A stretch of DNA of 64,000 nt from Metapseudomonas resinovorans DSM 21078 (GTDB taxonomy: Bacteria > Pseudomonadota > Gammaproteobacteria > Pseudomonadales > Pseudomonadaceae). Where the stretch lies: assembly GCF_000423545.1 (NCBI RefSeq), contig NZ_AUIE01000001.1, positions 310,001-374,000 on the forward strand, written 5' to 3'. The position numbers and the translations under genes are program-made. The notes under the pieces are model-generated. The model worked only from the letters and a program-made list of their open reading frames with translations, had not been told where the DNA came from and ran no database searches. Position 1 is the first letter of the stretch. Every line of letters starts with the position of its first letter. Of the stretch, positions 44,911-54,682 are shown one piece after another.

Positions 44911-44949
44911 GCTGGACCGCCAAATGGCCCCTAAGGCAAGGTATTTGAA

Positions 44950-45783
44950 ATGGGTAGTATTCATCCCGTACAGGTGATCGCGGTGACCGGCGGCAAGGGC
45001 GGCGTCGGTAAGACCAACGTGTCGGTGAACCTTTCACTGGCCCTGGCCGAACTCGGCCGTCGCGTCATGTTGTTGGACGCCGACCTTGGCCTGGCCAATG
45101 TCGACGTCCTGCTCGGCCTCACCGCCAAGCGCACCCTGGCCGATGTGATCAATGGCGAATGTGACCTGCGCGACGTGCTGTTGCAGGGACCGGGGGGCAT
45201 CCGCATCGTCCCGGCCGCCTCCGGCACCCAGAGCATGGTGCAGCTTTCGCCCATGCAGCACGCCGGCCTGATCCAGGCATTCAGCGATATCAGCGACAAC
45301 CTCGACGTGCTGGTGATCGATACCGCCGCCGGCATCGGTGATTCGGTGGTCAGCTTCGTTCGCGCGGCCCAGGAGGTGATCGTGGTGGTTTGCGACGAGC
45401 CGACTTCCATCACCGACGCCTACGCGCTGATCAAGTTGCTCAACCGCGATTACGGCATGAGCCGCTTCCGCGTGCTGGCCAACATGGCCCACAGCCCGCA
45501 GGAAGGGCGCAACCTGTTCGCCAAACTGACCAAGGTCACCGACCGTTTCCTCGACGTCGCGCTGCAGTATGTGGGTGCCGTTCCCTATGACGAGTCGGTG
45601 CGCAAGGCCGTACAGAAACAGCGTGCGGTCTATGAAGCCTTCCCGCGCTCGAAGTGCTCGCTGGCCTTCAAGGCCATCGCACAGAAGGTCGACAGCTGGC
45701 CGCTGCCGGCCAACCCGCGGGGCCATCTGGAGTTCTTCGTCGAGCGGCTGGTCAAACAGCCCTCCGCGGATAGCCCTGTATGA
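44950..45783 (+). CDS. fleN: FleN, flagellar number regulator (MinD-like ATPase)
   Basis: The 277-residue protein is a ParA/MinD-type ATPase (FlhG). It has the deviant Walker A GGKGGVGKTNVSVNLS, LDADLGLANVDVLLG and VIDTAAGIGDSVVSF. In Pseudomonas FleN binds FleQ and keeps the cell at one polar flagellum. fliA overlaps its stop by four bases (ATGA), so the two are coupled. Confidence 0.95.
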   Translation: MGSIHPVQVIAVTGGKGGVGKTNVSVNLSLALAELGRRVMLLDADLGLANVDVLLGLTAKRTLADVINGECDLRDVLLQGPGGIRIVPAASGTQSMVQLSPMQHAGLIQAFSDISDNLDVLVIDTAAGIGDSVVSFVRAAQEVIVVVCDEPTSITDAYALIKLLNRDYGMSRFRVLANMAHSPQEGRNLFAKLTKVTDRFLDVALQYVGAVPYDESVRKAVQKQRAVYEAFPRSKCSLAFKAIAQKVDSWPLPANPRGHLEFFVERLVKQPSADSPV

Positions 45784-46526
45784 CACCCGCCACTGGACTG
45801 CGTATGTACGGCAAGGCTCAGGCAAGGGATTCGCAGCATCAGCTGATCGAGCGCTATGCGCCCCTGGTCAAGCGAATCGCGTATCACCTGCTCGCGCGCC
45901 TGCCGGCTAGCGTGCAGGTGGAAGACCTGATGCAGTCCGGGATGATCGGCTTGCTCGAAGCCTCGAAGAAGTACGACGGCAGCAAGGGTGCCAGTTTCGA
46001 GACCTACGCCGGCATCCGCATTCGCGGGGCCATGCTCGACGAGGTCCGCAAGGGCGACTGGGCACCGCGTTCGGTGCACCGCAATACCCGTATGGTGAGC
46101 GACGCAATCCGTACGATCGAAGCCAGAACAGGACGCGACGCTAAAGATCAGGAAGTTGCTGCCGAACTTGGATTGAGTCTCGAAGACTACTACGGCATCC
46201 TGAGCGACACCTTGGGCAGCCGCCTGTTCAGCTTCGACGACCTGTTGCAGGACGGCGAGCAGGGCGGCGTGCACGAGGACGCCGGTGTCACCCAATTCTC
46301 ACCTTCCCATGATCTGGAAGAAGACCGCTTCCAGGCCGCGCTGGCTGATGCCATCGCGAACCTGCCGGAGCGTGAGCGCCTGGTGCTGGCGCTGTATTAC
46401 GACGAAGAACTGAACTTGAAGGAAATCGGTGAGGTGCTGGGGGTCAGCGAATCGCGAGTCAGCCAATTGCATAGCCAGTGTGCGGCACGCCTGCGCGCAC
46501 GGCTCGGTGAATGGCGCGCGCGCTGA
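45780..46526 (+). CDS. fliA: FliA, flagellar sigma factor (sigma-28)
   Basis: The protein (248 residues) has region 2 (LVKRIAYHLLARLPASVQVEDLMQSGMIGLLEA, in pieces), region 3 and region 4 with LKEIGEVLGVSESRVSQLHSQCAARLRARL. It directs transcription of fliC and other late genes and is held by FlgM until the hook is complete. Its own probable target sites in this window are at 16371, 20087 and possibly 53702. Confidence 0.96.
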   Translation: MTPATGLRMYGKAQARDSQHQLIERYAPLVKRIAYHLLARLPASVQVEDLMQSGMIGLLEASKKYDGSKGASFETYAGIRIRGAMLDEVRKGDWAPRSVHRNTRMVSDAIRTIEARTGRDAKDQEVAAELGLSLEDYYGILSDTLGSRLFSFDDLLQDGEQGGVHEDAGVTQFSPSHDLEEDRFQAALADAIANLPERERLVLALYYDEELNLKEIGEVLGVSESRVSQLHSQCAARLRARLGEWRAR

Positions 46527-46587
46527 ACGGCACACCACTGCCAGATTTGAACGGCGCACCCGGCAAGAGGGGCGTTTGAGACTGTAC

Positions 46588-46592
46588 GGAGG
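46588..46592 (+). promoter_or_regulatory. Ribosome site that decides the cheY start
   Basis: GGAGG is five bases before a TTG at 46598 but 17 bases before the ATG at 46610 that matches most CheY annotations. Only weak AAG follows for the ATG. The site therefore favours the TTG. Confidence 0.55.
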
Positions 46593-46597
46593 TCGAC

Positions 46598-46984
46598 TTG
46601 GACAAGAACATGAAAATCCTCATCGTTGACGATTTCTCGACGATGAGACGCATCATCAAGAACCTCTTGCGCGACTTGGGTTTCACCAATACCGCCGAAG
46701 CCGACGACGGCACCACCGCTCTGCCGATGCTGCACAGCGGCAACTTCGATTTCCTCGTGACCGACTGGAACATGCCCGGCATGACCGGCATCGACCTGCT
46801 GCGCGCGGTGCGTGCAGATGAGCGCCTGAAACACCTGCCGGTGCTGATGGTGACCGCCGAGGCCAAGCGCGACCAGATCATCGAGGCGGCCCAGGCCGGG
46901 GTGAACGGCTATGTGGTCAAGCCTTTCACTGCCCAGGTCCTGAAAGAAAAAATCGAGAAGATCTTCGAGCGGGTCAACGGCTGA
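46598..46984 (+). CDS. cheY: CheY, chemotaxis response regulator
   Basis: The single receiver domain carries the acidic pocket VDD, phosphoacceptor D56 (D52 if the ATG at 46610 is used) in [13 protein letters not shown], the switch Thr in VTAEA and Lys in VVKPF. CheY-P binds FliM and reverses the motor. The TTG start gives 128 residues; the ATG gives the usual 124. I prefer TTG for its ribosome-site spacing, but the first four residues are uncertain. cheZ follows. Confidence 0.93.
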   Translation: MDKNMKILIVDDFSTMRRIIKNLLRDLGFTNTAEADDGTTALPMLHSGNFDFLVTDWNMPGMTGIDLLRAVRADERLKHLPVLMVTAEAKRDQIIEAAQAGVNGYVVKPFTAQVLKEKIEKIFERVNG

Positions 46985-47003
46985 TGTCAGCCGCGAGGGC
47001 ACC

Positions 47004-47792
47004 ATGGACCAGAACGAACACCTGCTGGGAGACTTCGAGTCGACCCTGAAAACCCGCGCGCGAGAATTGGTAGATAGCCTCGAGAAGGGCAATTTCACTG
47101 ACGCCGTGCAACTCATCCACGAACTCAATCAGGTCCGTGACCGTGGCCTTTACCAGGAAGTTGGCAAGCTGACGCGCGAACTGCACAACGCCATCGTCAA
47201 CTTCCAGATCGACCCGCACCTGCCGCACTCCCAGGAAATGTCGCAGATCGCCGACGCGACCGACCGACTTTCCTATGTCGTGAAGATGACCGAGAAGGCC
47301 GCCAACCGGACCATGGATCTGGTGGAGGAAAGCGCGCCGCTGCTCAACGGCCTGAGCGATGAAGCCCAGCAACTGGGGGATGAGTGGGGTCGCTTCATGC
47401 GCCGGGAAATCGGCGCGGACGGTTTCCGTGAGCTGGCTCGCCGTATCGAACAGTTCCTCGCCCGCAGCCAGCGCGACACCGATGCGCTGTCCGGCAAGCT
47501 CAACGAAATCCTGCTCGCCCAGGATTACCAGGACTTGACCGGCCAGGTGATCAAGCGCGTGACCCAACTGGTGACCGAGGTGGAAAGCAACCTGGTCAAG
47601 CTGGTGCTGATGGCCAGCCAGGTGGATCGCTATGCCGGTATCGAGCACGACCACAACGCGCTGCGCGCCGAGCTGGAACAACAAAAAAGTCCTTCCAGGG
47701 GTGAAGGTCCGCAGATCCATGCCGATATACGTGAAGACGTGGTGTCCGGACAGGACGACGTCGACGATCTGCTATCCAGCCTAGGCTTTTAG
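47004..47792 (+). CDS. cheZ: CheZ, CheY-P phosphatase
   Basis: The 262-residue protein forms a long helical hairpin and a C-terminal CheY-binding peptide (DDVDDLLSSLGF). The active-site region reads LLAQDYQDLTGQVIKRV, with the Gln that positions water for dephosphorylation. It lies between cheY and cheA as in P. aeruginosa. Confidence 0.94.
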   Translation: MDQNEHLLGDFESTLKTRARELVDSLEKGNFTDAVQLIHELNQVRDRGLYQEVGKLTRELHNAIVNFQIDPHLPHSQEMSQIADATDRLSYVVKMTEKAANRTMDLVEESAPLLNGLSDEAQQLGDEWGRFMRREIGADGFRELARRIEQFLARSQRDTDALSGKLNEILLAQDYQDLTGQVIKRVTQLVTEVESNLVKLVLMASQVDRYAGIEHDHNALRAELEQQKSPSRGEGPQIHADIREDVVSGQDDVDDLLSSLGF

Positions 47793-47803
47793 GGAGCGCT
47801 CAT

Positions 47804-50032
47804 ATGAGCTTCGACGCCGATGAAGAAATCCTCCAGGACTTCCTGGTAGAGGCCGGCGAAATTTTGGAGCAACTCTCCGAGCAGCTGGTCGAGCTGGAAA
47901 GCCGCCCGGACGACATGGATCTGCTCAACGCGATTTTCCGTGGTTTCCATACCGTGAAAGGTGGTGCTGGCTTCCTCCAGCTCAACGCCCTGGTGGAGTG
48001 CTGCCACATCGCCGAAAACGTCTTCGACATCCTGCGCAAGGGCGAACGCCGCGTGGATGCCGAGCTGATGGATGTGGTGCTGCAGGCGCTGGACACGGTC
48101 AACGAAATGTTCACCGAAGTGCGCGAGCGCAGCGAACCGACGCCGGCCACCGCGGAGTTGCTGGCTGCACTGTCGCGCCTGGCCGAGCCGGCTGGCGCCG
48201 AGCCTGCGCCCGCTCCGGTGATCGAGGAGCCTGCTCCCGTCGACGCGAGCGCCGATATCACCGACAGCGAGTTCGAGCAACTGCTGGACGCCCTGGGTGA
48301 CAACGCGGGTGGCGTCGCCGAACCGGCCGCTGCTGCCGCTGATGAAATTACCGACGACGAATTCGAAGCGCTGCTTGACCAGCTGCATGGCAAGGGCAAG
48401 TTCGTCGCTGCCGTGGAGCCGGAAGCCGCCGTCGCCGCCCATGCCGCTAAGGCTGTTCCGGCTATGGCCGGCACGGGTGACGAAATCTCAGACGATGAGT
48501 TCGAGGACCTGCTCGACCAACTGCACGGCAAGGGCAAGTTCAACGGCGCCACGGACGTGGCCGCGAGTGCTCCGGTCGCGCCAGTCGCGCCTGCTGCTTC
48601 GGCCGCAGCCGCGAACGGCGGCGAGAACATCACCGACGACGAATTCGAAGCGCTGCTCGACCAGCTGCACGGCAAGGGCAAGTTCAACGGCGCTGCCGAA
48701 GAATCGGTTGTCGCGCCTGCCGCGAGCCGCCCGGCTCCCGCTCCCGCACCGGTGCCCAAGCCCGCGGTCAAGGCCAAGGCCGAACCGGCGCCTGCGCCCG
48801 CACCTCGCCAACCGGCTGCAGCTGCTGGCGGCAACGGCGCTGCCGGCCCGGCCGTGGCCAGCGAAGCGGAAACCACCGTACGGGTGGATACCGCGCGCCT
48901 GGACGAGATTATGAACATGGTCGGCGAGCTGGTGCTGGTGCGTAACCGCCTGGTGCGCCTGGGCGCCAACAGCGGTGACGAATCCATGGCCAAGGCCGTG
49001 TCCAACCTGGATGTGGTGACCGCCGACCTGCAGACCGCGGTGATGAAGACGCGGATGCAGCCGATCAAGAAAGTCTTCGGCCGCTTCCCGCGCCTGGTCC
49101 GCGACCTGGCGCGCAACCTGAAAAAGGAAATCAACCTCGAACTCGTGGGCGAGGAAACCGACCTGGACAAGAACCTGGTCGAAGCCCTGGCCGACCCGTT
49201 GGTGCACCTGGTGCGCAACGCCGTCGACCACGGCATCGAGTCTCCCGAGGAGCGTGAGGCCGCTGGCAAGTCGCGCACCGGCCGGGTGGTACTCTCCGCC
49301 GAGCAGGAAGGCGACCACATCCTCCTGATGATCACCGACGACGGCAAGGGAATGGATGCGGCTGTGCTGCGCGCCAAGGCGGTGGAGAAGGGGCTGCTGG
49401 ACAAGGACGCCGCCGAGCGTCTGACCGAGCTGGAGTGCTACAACCTGATCTTCGCCCCGGGCTTCTCGACCAAGACCGAGATTTCCGACGTGTCCGGCCG
49501 CGGTGTCGGCATGGACGTGGTGAAGACCAAGATCTCCCAGCTCAACGGCACGGTGAACGTGTTCTCGCAAAAGGGCCACGGCTCGAAGATCGTCATCAAG
49601 GTTCCGCTGACCCTGGCGATCATGCCGACCCTGATGGTGATGCTGGGCAACCAGGCCTTCGCCTTCCCGCTGGTGAACGTCAACGAGATCTTCCACCTCG
49701 ACCTGTCGCGCACCAATGTGGTGGACGGCCAGGAAGTGGTGATCGTCCGCGACAAGGCATTGCCGCTGTTCTACCTCAAGCGCTGGCTGGTGCGTGACGC
49801 GGCCGTGGAAGAGCAGGGTGAGGGCCATGTGGTGATCCTCTCCGTGGGCACCCAGCGCATCGGGTTCGTGGTCGACCAGTTGGTGGGTCAGGAAGAAGTG
49901 GTGATCAAACCCCTGGGCAAGATGCTCCAGGGCACGCCAGGCATGTCCGGCGCCACCATTACCGGCGATGGCCGTATCGCGCTGATCCTCGACGTGCCGA
50001 GCATGCTCAAGCATTACGCACGCCGCGGTTGA
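47804..50032 (+). CDS. cheA: CheA, chemotaxis histidine kinase
   Basis: The protein (742 residues) has a P1 Hpt domain with H49 in [10 protein letters not shown], a long Ala/Pro-rich region (about 125-365), P3 dimerisation ([16 protein letters not shown]), P4 kinase ([26 protein letters not shown]) and P5 CheW-binding domains. In the long region four copies of an acidic motif start at I152, I182, I228 and I276; the last three read I-(T/S)-DDEFE-(A/D)[11 protein letters not shown]. This segment stands where a CheY-binding P2 domain is expected. A hairpin lies between cheA and cheB. Confidence 0.96.
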   Translation: MSFDADEEILQDFLVEAGEILEQLSEQLVELESRPDDMDLLNAIFRGFHTVKGGAGFLQLNALVECCHIAENVFDILRKGERRVDAELMDVVLQALDTVNEMFTEVRERSEPTPATAELLAALSRLAEPAGAEPAPAPVIEEPAPVDASADITDSEFEQLLDALGDNAGGVAEPAAAAADEITDDEFEALLDQLHGKGKFVAAVEPEAAVAAHAAKAVPAMAGTGDEISDDEFEDLLDQLHGKGKFNGATDVAASAPVAPVAPAASAAAANGGENITDDEFEALLDQLHGKGKFNGAAEESVVAPAASRPAPAPAPVPKPAVKAKAEPAPAPAPRQPAAAAGGNGAAGPAVASEAETTVRVDTARLDEIMNMVGELVLVRNRLVRLGANSGDESMAKAVSNLDVVTADLQTAVMKTRMQPIKKVFGRFPRLVRDLARNLKKEINLELVGEETDLDKNLVEALADPLVHLVRNAVDHGIESPEEREAAGKSRTGRVVLSAEQEGDHILLMITDDGKGMDAAVLRAKAVEKGLLDKDAAERLTELECYNLIFAPGFSTKTEISDVSGRGVGMDVVKTKISQLNGTVNVFSQKGHGSKIVIKVPLTLAIMPTLMVMLGNQAFAFPLVNVNEIFHLDLSRTNVVDGQEVVIVRDKALPLFYLKRWLVRDAAVEEQGEGHVVILSVGTQRIGFVVDQLVGQEEVVIKPLGKMLQGTPGMSGATITGDGRIALILDVPSMLKHYARRG

Positions 50033-50037
50033 TCTGG

Positions 50038-50057
50038 GGCGGCCAGGAATGGCCGCC
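50038..50057 (+). other. Hairpin between cheA and cheB
   Basis: GGCGGCC (50038-50044) pairs with GGCCGCC (50051-50057) around a six-base loop, followed by TTCT and the cheB ribosome site TAGGAG (50061-50066). It could lower read-through from cheA into cheB or stabilise the cheA 3' side. Confidence 0.45.
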
Positions 50058-50076
50058 TTCTAGGAGCTTTATTTTT

Positions 50077-51180
50077 ATGGCAGTCAAGGTTCTGGTGGTG
50101 GATGACTCCGGGTTCTTCCGCCGCCGTGTCACGGAAATCCTTTCTTCCGACCCCAATATCCAGGTGGTCGGTACCGCCACGAATGGCCGTGAGGCCATCG
50201 ACCAGGCGCAGGCGCTCAAGCCCGACGTCATCACCATGGACTACGAGATGCCGATGATGGACGGCATCACCGCGGTGCGGCACATCATGCAGCGCTGCCC
50301 GACCCCGGTCCTGATGTTCTCCTCGCTGACCCACGAAGGCGCCCGCGTCACCCTCGACGCTCTGGACGCTGGCGCAGTGGACTTCCTGCCGAAAAACTTC
50401 GAGGACATCTCGCGCACGCCCGAGAAGGTCAAGCAGCTGCTCTGCGAGAAGGTCCACAGCATTGCCCGCAGCAACCGTCGCTACAGCAGCTTCAGTGCTT
50501 CGTCGCATTCGACTCCGGCAGTGGCCCCGAGCACCCCGGCGCGTCCGCTGCATGCGCCGGCGCAACCGAGCCACGCCGCCCCGGCGGCTCCGGCCAGCTC
50601 CGCTGTCCCAAAGCGTAAGGCCTACCGGCTGGTAGCCATCGGCACCTCCACCGGCGGGCCGGTTGCCCTGCAACGCGTGCTCACCCAATTGCCGGCCAAT
50701 TTCCCAGCGCCCCTGGTGCTGATCCAGCACATGCCGGCGGCCTTCACCAAGGCTTTCGCCGAGCGTCTGGACAAGCTCTGCCGGATCTCCGTCAAGGAAG
50801 CCGAGGACGGCGACGTACTGCGCCCCGGCCTGGCCCTGCTGGCCCCGGGCGGCAAGCAAATGATGGTCGATGCACGTGGCGTGGTTCGTATCCTGCCCGG
50901 TGACGAGCGCCTGAACTACAAGCCCTGCGTGGACATCACCTTTGGCTCCGCGGCCAAGTCCTACAGTGACAAGGTCCTGGCGGTGGTGCTGACCGGCATG
51001 GGCGCGGATGGCCGTGAAGGTGCGCGCCTGCTCAAGCAGGGCGGCAGCCAGGTCTGGGCCCAGGACGAAGCCAGCTGCGTGATCTACGGCATGCCCATGG
51101 CGGTGGTGAAGGCCAACCTGGCCGACGCCGTCTATGGCCTGGACGACATCGGCCGCCACCTGGTCGAGGCGTGCATGTGA
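50077..51180 (+). CDS. cheB: CheB, chemoreceptor glutamate methylesterase
   Basis: The 367-residue protein has a receiver domain (phosphoacceptor D55 in [12 protein letters not shown]), a Ser/Pro/Ala-rich linker (about 135-180) and a C-terminal methylesterase with the catalytic Ser in GTSTGGP, His in IQHMPAAFT and Asp in MGADGREG. It removes methyl groups from chemoreceptors. ATG 50077 is ten bases after TAGGAG; an in-frame start at 50029 lies in the end of cheA. motC follows. Confidence 0.95.
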   Translation: MAVKVLVVDDSGFFRRRVTEILSSDPNIQVVGTATNGREAIDQAQALKPDVITMDYEMPMMDGITAVRHIMQRCPTPVLMFSSLTHEGARVTLDALDAGAVDFLPKNFEDISRTPEKVKQLLCEKVHSIARSNRRYSSFSASSHSTPAVAPSTPARPLHAPAQPSHAAPAAPASSAVPKRKAYRLVAIGTSTGGPVALQRVLTQLPANFPAPLVLIQHMPAAFTKAFAERLDKLCRISVKEAEDGDVLRPGLALLAPGGKQMMVDARGVVRILPGDERLNYKPCVDITFGSAAKSYSDKVLAVVLTGMGADGREGARLLKQGGSQVWAQDEASCVIYGMPMAVVKANLADAVYGLDDIGRHLVEACM

Positions 51181-51196
51181 TGGAGAAACCCAGGTA

Positions 51197-51937
51197 ATGG
51201 ATGTACTAAGCCTCATCGGGGTAATCCTGGCCTTCGTCGCCATCATCGGCGGCAATTACCTCGAAGGCGGCCACGCCGCGGCCCTGCTCAACGGGCCGGC
51301 GGCGCTCATCGTTCTGGGTGGCACCCTGGGCGCGGCGTTCCTGCAGACGCCCATGAACATCTTCAAGCGCGCCCTGGTCATCATTCGCTGGATACTCTTC
51401 CCGCCCCAGCTCGACCTCGCCGGTGGCATCACCCGCGTAGTGAACTGGAGCATGACCGCGCGCAAGGAAGGCCTGCTGGGCCTGGAGCCGGTCGCTGACA
51501 GCGAATCCGATCCTTTCGCCCGCAAAGGCTTGCAGCTGTTGGTGGATGGCGCCGAGCCGGAATCCATCCGCAGCATCCTCGAAGTCGACCTTTTCACCCA
51601 GGAAGGCCGTGACCTGCAGGCCGCCAAGGTGTTCGAGAGCATGGGCGGTTACGCGCCCACCATCGGCATCATCGGTGCCGTCATGGGCCTGATCCATGTC
51701 ATGGGTAACCTGGCCGATCCCAGCCAGTTGGGCGGCGGCATCGCCGTGGCCTTCGTCGCCACCATCTATGGCGTCGGCTTCGCCAACCTGTTGCTGCTGC
51801 CCATCGGCAACAAGCTGAAATCCGTCGCGATGCGCCAGTCGCGTTACCGCGAAATGCTGCTGGAGGGCATTCTCTCCATCGCCGAGGGCGAGAACCCGCG
51901 CTCCATCGAACTCAAGCTTCAGGGCTTCATGGATTGA
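51197..51937 (+). CDS. motC: MotC, stator proton-channel subunit (MotA family)
   Basis: The protein (246 residues) has four membrane helices and the family motifs GGNYLEGGHAAALL, GGTLGAAFLQTP and the C-terminal pair GYAPTIGIIGAVMGLIHVM and IAVAFVATIYGVGFANLLLLPIG. MotCD is one of two stators in Pseudomonas and supports swarming and movement under load. ATG 51197 is the natural start; the longer frame from 51134 is inside cheB. Confidence 0.95.
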   Translation: MDVLSLIGVILAFVAIIGGNYLEGGHAAALLNGPAALIVLGGTLGAAFLQTPMNIFKRALVIIRWILFPPQLDLAGGITRVVNWSMTARKEGLLGLEPVADSESDPFARKGLQLLVDGAEPESIRSILEVDLFTQEGRDLQAAKVFESMGGYAPTIGIIGAVMGLIHVMGNLADPSQLGGGIAVAFVATIYGVGFANLLLLPIGNKLKSVAMRQSRYREMLLEGILSIAEGENPRSIELKLQGFMD

Positions 51938-51947
51938 GGAGCGGGCC

Positions 51948-52835
51948 ATGGCGCGCAGGCGGCATCAGGAAGAACACGAGAATCACGAACGCTGGCTGGT
52001 GTCCTACGCGGACTTCATCACGCTGTTGTTCGCCTTCTTCGTGGTGATGTACTCCATTTCGTCGATCAACGAAGGCAAGTACAAGATTCTCTCGGAAACC
52101 CTGGTGGGCGTGTTCAACCAGCCGGATCGTTCGATCAAGCCGATCCCGGTGGGAGAGGAAAAGCCCCGAACCACTGAGCTGGACCGGAGCATGGTGGAGG
52201 AAAGCGAACGCAGTCAGACCTCCATTGACGATCCGGGCGCCGACCCGCTGCAGGAAATTGCCCAGAGCGTGCGCGATGCCTTCGGCGACCTGATCAAGTC
52301 CGAGCAGTTGAACGTGCGCGGCAATGAGCTCTGGGTGGAGATCGAGATGAACTCCAGCCTGTTGTTCCCCAGCGGCGACGCCATTCCCAATGATGCGGCC
52401 TTCAACCTCATCGAGAGGGTCGCCAGGATTCTGGCACCCTACGACAACCCGGTTCATGTCGAAGGTTTTACTGACAATATGCCCATCGCCACCTCGCAGT
52501 TCCCGTCCAACTGGGAGCTGTCCGCGGCGCGTGCCGCGAGCATCGTGCGCATGCTGGCGATGGATGGTCTGGCAGCCAACCGCCTGGCTGCGGTGGGGTA
52601 TGGTGAGTTCCAGCCGGTTGCTGACAACGCCACCGCCGAAGGTCGGGCGCGCAATCGGCGCGTCGTGTTGGTGATTTCCCGCAACCTCGATGTACGTCGC
52701 AGTGTAAGTGGCGTCGGCAGCGCCAATGCCAAACCGGATAGCGCCTTGCTGCGGGCTGGCACGCAACCTGCACCAGCAGCGCCAGCACAGGCCCCTGCAA
52801 CGGGTGCCGTCAATTCCCCGTCACCGGCCCCGTAG
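51948..52835 (+). CDS. motD: MotD, stator peptidoglycan-binding subunit (MotB family)
   Basis: The 295-residue protein has a short cytosolic start (RRRHQEEHENHERWLVSYADF) with the channel Asp in YADFITLLFAFFVVMYS, one membrane helix (about 20-38), a plug region, and a periplasmic OmpA-like domain with VEGFTDNMPI and the SAARA...VGYGE pattern. The C-terminal tail is Ala/Pro-rich. It lies ten bases after motC. Confidence 0.94.
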   Translation: MARRRHQEEHENHERWLVSYADFITLLFAFFVVMYSISSINEGKYKILSETLVGVFNQPDRSIKPIPVGEEKPRTTELDRSMVEESERSQTSIDDPGADPLQEIAQSVRDAFGDLIKSEQLNVRGNELWVEIEMNSSLLFPSGDAIPNDAAFNLIERVARILAPYDNPVHVEGFTDNMPIATSQFPSNWELSAARAASIVRMLAMDGLAANRLAAVGYGEFQPVADNATAEGRARNRRVVLVISRNLDVRRSVSGVGSANAKPDSALLRAGTQPAPAAPAQAPATGAVNSPSPAP

Positions 52836-52884
52836 GGCAGGTGCTGATTCTCGGCGCAGTAGCACAGCCGGGAGGATGATGAAG

Positions 52885-53673
52885 ATGAGAGTCTGGGCAG
52901 TAGCCAACCAAAAAGGTGGAGTCGGCAAGACCACCACATCCATCGCCCTGGCGGGCCTGCTGGCCGATGCCGGCAAGCGAGTCGTGGTAGTGGACCTCGA
53001 CCCGCACGGGTCGATGACCAGCTATTTCGGGCATGACCCGGATACGCTGGAACACAGCTGCTTCGACTTGTTCCTGCAGCAAGGCACCGTGCCCGATGGC
53101 CTACCGCGCGAACTGTTGCTGCAGACCAGCCACGAACGTATTTCCCTGCTGCCGTCCAGCACCGCGCTGGCGACCCTGGAGCGTCAGTCGCCGGGGCAGA
53201 ACGGCCTCGGGCTGGTGATCGCCAAGAGCCTGGCGCAGCTCTGGCAGCAGTTCGATCACGCCATCATCGACAGTCCGCCGCTGCTCGGCGTGCTCATGGT
53301 CAACGCCCTGGCCGCGAGCCAGCAGCTGGTCATTCCGGTGCAGACCGAGTTCCTGGCGGTGAAGGGGCTGGAGCGCATGGTCAGCACCCTGGCGATGATC
53401 AACCGCTCGCGCAAGCAGGCGTTGCCGTACACCATCGTGCCGACCCTGTTCGACCGTCGGACCCAGGCGTCGCTCAATACCCTCAAGGTGCTGCGCAACA
53501 ACTACCCGGAGAACCTCTGGCAGGCCTACATCCCGGTGGATACGCGATTGCGGGATGCCAGTCGCGCCGGTGTCACGCCGTCCCAGTACGATGCCAACAG
53601 TCGTGGCGTGATCGCCTACCGAGCCTTGCTCAAGCACTTGCTCAGCCAACTGCCGGCTACCCAGGTGGCCTGA
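52885..53673 (+). CDS. parC: ParA-like ATPase for chemotaxis-array placement (ParC type)
   Basis: The protein (262 residues) is a ParA/Soj-type ATPase with Walker A NQKGGVGKTTTS, VVDLDPHGSMTSYFG, and IDSPPLLGVLMVNAL. In Vibrio and Pseudomonas the equivalent gene, next to cheW and parP, places chemotaxis arrays at the pole. It is not the topoisomerase ParC. I chose ATG 52885 because GGAGG (52871-52875) is nine bases upstream; a nearer ATG at 52876 has no space for the site. Confidence 0.85.
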   Translation: MRVWAVANQKGGVGKTTTSIALAGLLADAGKRVVVVDLDPHGSMTSYFGHDPDTLEHSCFDLFLQQGTVPDGLPRELLLQTSHERISLLPSSTALATLERQSPGQNGLGLVIAKSLAQLWQQFDHAIIDSPPLLGVLMVNALAASQQLVIPVQTEFLAVKGLERMVSTLAMINRSRKQALPYTIVPTLFDRRTQASLNTLKVLRNNYPENLWQAYIPVDTRLRDASRAGVTPSQYDANSRGVIAYRALLKHLLSQLPATQVA

Positions 53674-53701
53674 GATGAATCGCATCGTCGACCGCCGGAA
53701 C

Positions 53702-53729
53702 TCAAGTGAAGGGCGCCGCCTGCCGATAG
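53702..53729 (+). promoter_or_regulatory. Possible sigma-28 site upstream of parP
   Basis: A perfect-looking -10 (GCCGATAG, 53722-53729) follows TCAAG (53702-53706), but the -35 is one base too far and has a C for A. It lies in the 87-base gap before parP. It may be a weak FliA promoter. Confidence 0.35.
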
Positions 53730-53760
53730 GCTCTACAGATCAATCCCGTGGGTTCCCAAC

Positions 53761-54588
53761 ATGAGTCGTCCCCTCGCCACCGCTACCCGCCCGCAACTGG
53801 CCCTGCAGTCCTACCTGGATGCATTGCTGCATGAGGCGTCGGTCGAGCTGGCCGAAAGCACCAGCCGGGAAGAGTTCGAAGCCGCGGTGCTGGAAGAGCA
53901 GGTCCGCGATGCGCGACTGACCCGCGTGCTGGAGGCCGCACCGGCACTGGTTGCACCGGAGCCGGAAGTGGAGCCGCTGCTGGTCCTGGAACCGGAAGTC
54001 CTCATGCCGACTGTGGCCGAGGCCGAGCCAGAGCCCGTGCAGGCGCGCGTCGAACCGCTGGTGGAACTCGGTATGCCGGGCGCCCTCCAGTCCGATGTTC
54101 CGGCACTGGTCGCCGGTGGGCGCCCCGCGTGGGGCGAAGAGCCCTTCGAGTGCCTGCTGTTCGATGTCGCCGGCCTGACGCTGGCCGTTCCACTGGTGTC
54201 CCTGGGCTCCATTTACCCGCTGGCCGGGCAGGAGCTGACGCCTTTGTTCGGGCAGCCGGACTGGTTCCTCGGCATACTGCCGTGCCAGGCGGGCAACCTG
54301 AAGGTGCTGGATACCGCGCGCTGGGTGATGCCTGAACGCTACCGCGAGGATTTCCGCGAAGGCCTGCAGTACGTGATTTCGGTACAGGGCTACGAGTGGG
54401 GGTTGGCGGTGCACCAGGTCAGCCGCTCCATCCGCCTGGACCCGAATGAAATCAAATGGCGCAGCCAGCGTAGCCAGAGACCCTGGTTGGCCGGTACCGT
54501 GATCGAACATATGTGTGCGTTGCTGGACGTCTCGGCACTGGCCGAGCTGATCGCCAGCGGCGCAACCAAACGCATGTCGCTGAATTGA
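53761..54588 (+). CDS. parP: ParP-like protein with CheW domain
   Basis: The 275-residue protein has an N-terminal acidic, Pro/Val/Glu-rich region (1 to about 120) and a C-terminal CheW-like AIF domain (about 125-270) with FECLLFDVAGLTLAVPLVSLGSIYPL in pieces and WFLGILPCQAGNLKVLDTARWVMP. ParP connects the ParA-like protein to CheA in chemotaxis arrays. It lies 87 bases after parC and before cheW, the order in P. aeruginosa (PA1462-1464). Confidence 0.85.
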   Translation: MSRPLATATRPQLALQSYLDALLHEASVELAESTSREEFEAAVLEEQVRDARLTRVLEAAPALVAPEPEVEPLLVLEPEVLMPTVAEAEPEPVQARVEPLVELGMPGALQSDVPALVAGGRPAWGEEPFECLLFDVAGLTLAVPLVSLGSIYPLAGQELTPLFGQPDWFLGILPCQAGNLKVLDTARWVMPERYREDFREGLQYVISVQGYEWGLAVHQVSRSIRLDPNEIKWRSQRSQRPWLAGTVIEHMCALLDVSALAELIASGATKRMSLN

Positions 54589-54594
54589 GGGGGA

Positions 54595-54615
54595 GGCCCT
54601 GTGCCGTACAGGGCC
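54595..54615 (+). terminator. Hairpin between parP and cheW
   Basis: GGCCCTGT (54595-54602) pairs perfectly with ACAGGGCC (54608-54615) around a five-base loop. A short second hairpin, GCGGG-AAAAA-CCCGC, follows at 54630-54644. Neither has a T tract, so they may tune read-through to cheW. Confidence 0.45.
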
Positions 54616-54682
54616 CCATGAACACAACAGCGGGAAAAACCCGCGACCGCCGCCCAGGGTGGCTCAAGAGAGGCTAGGGAAC

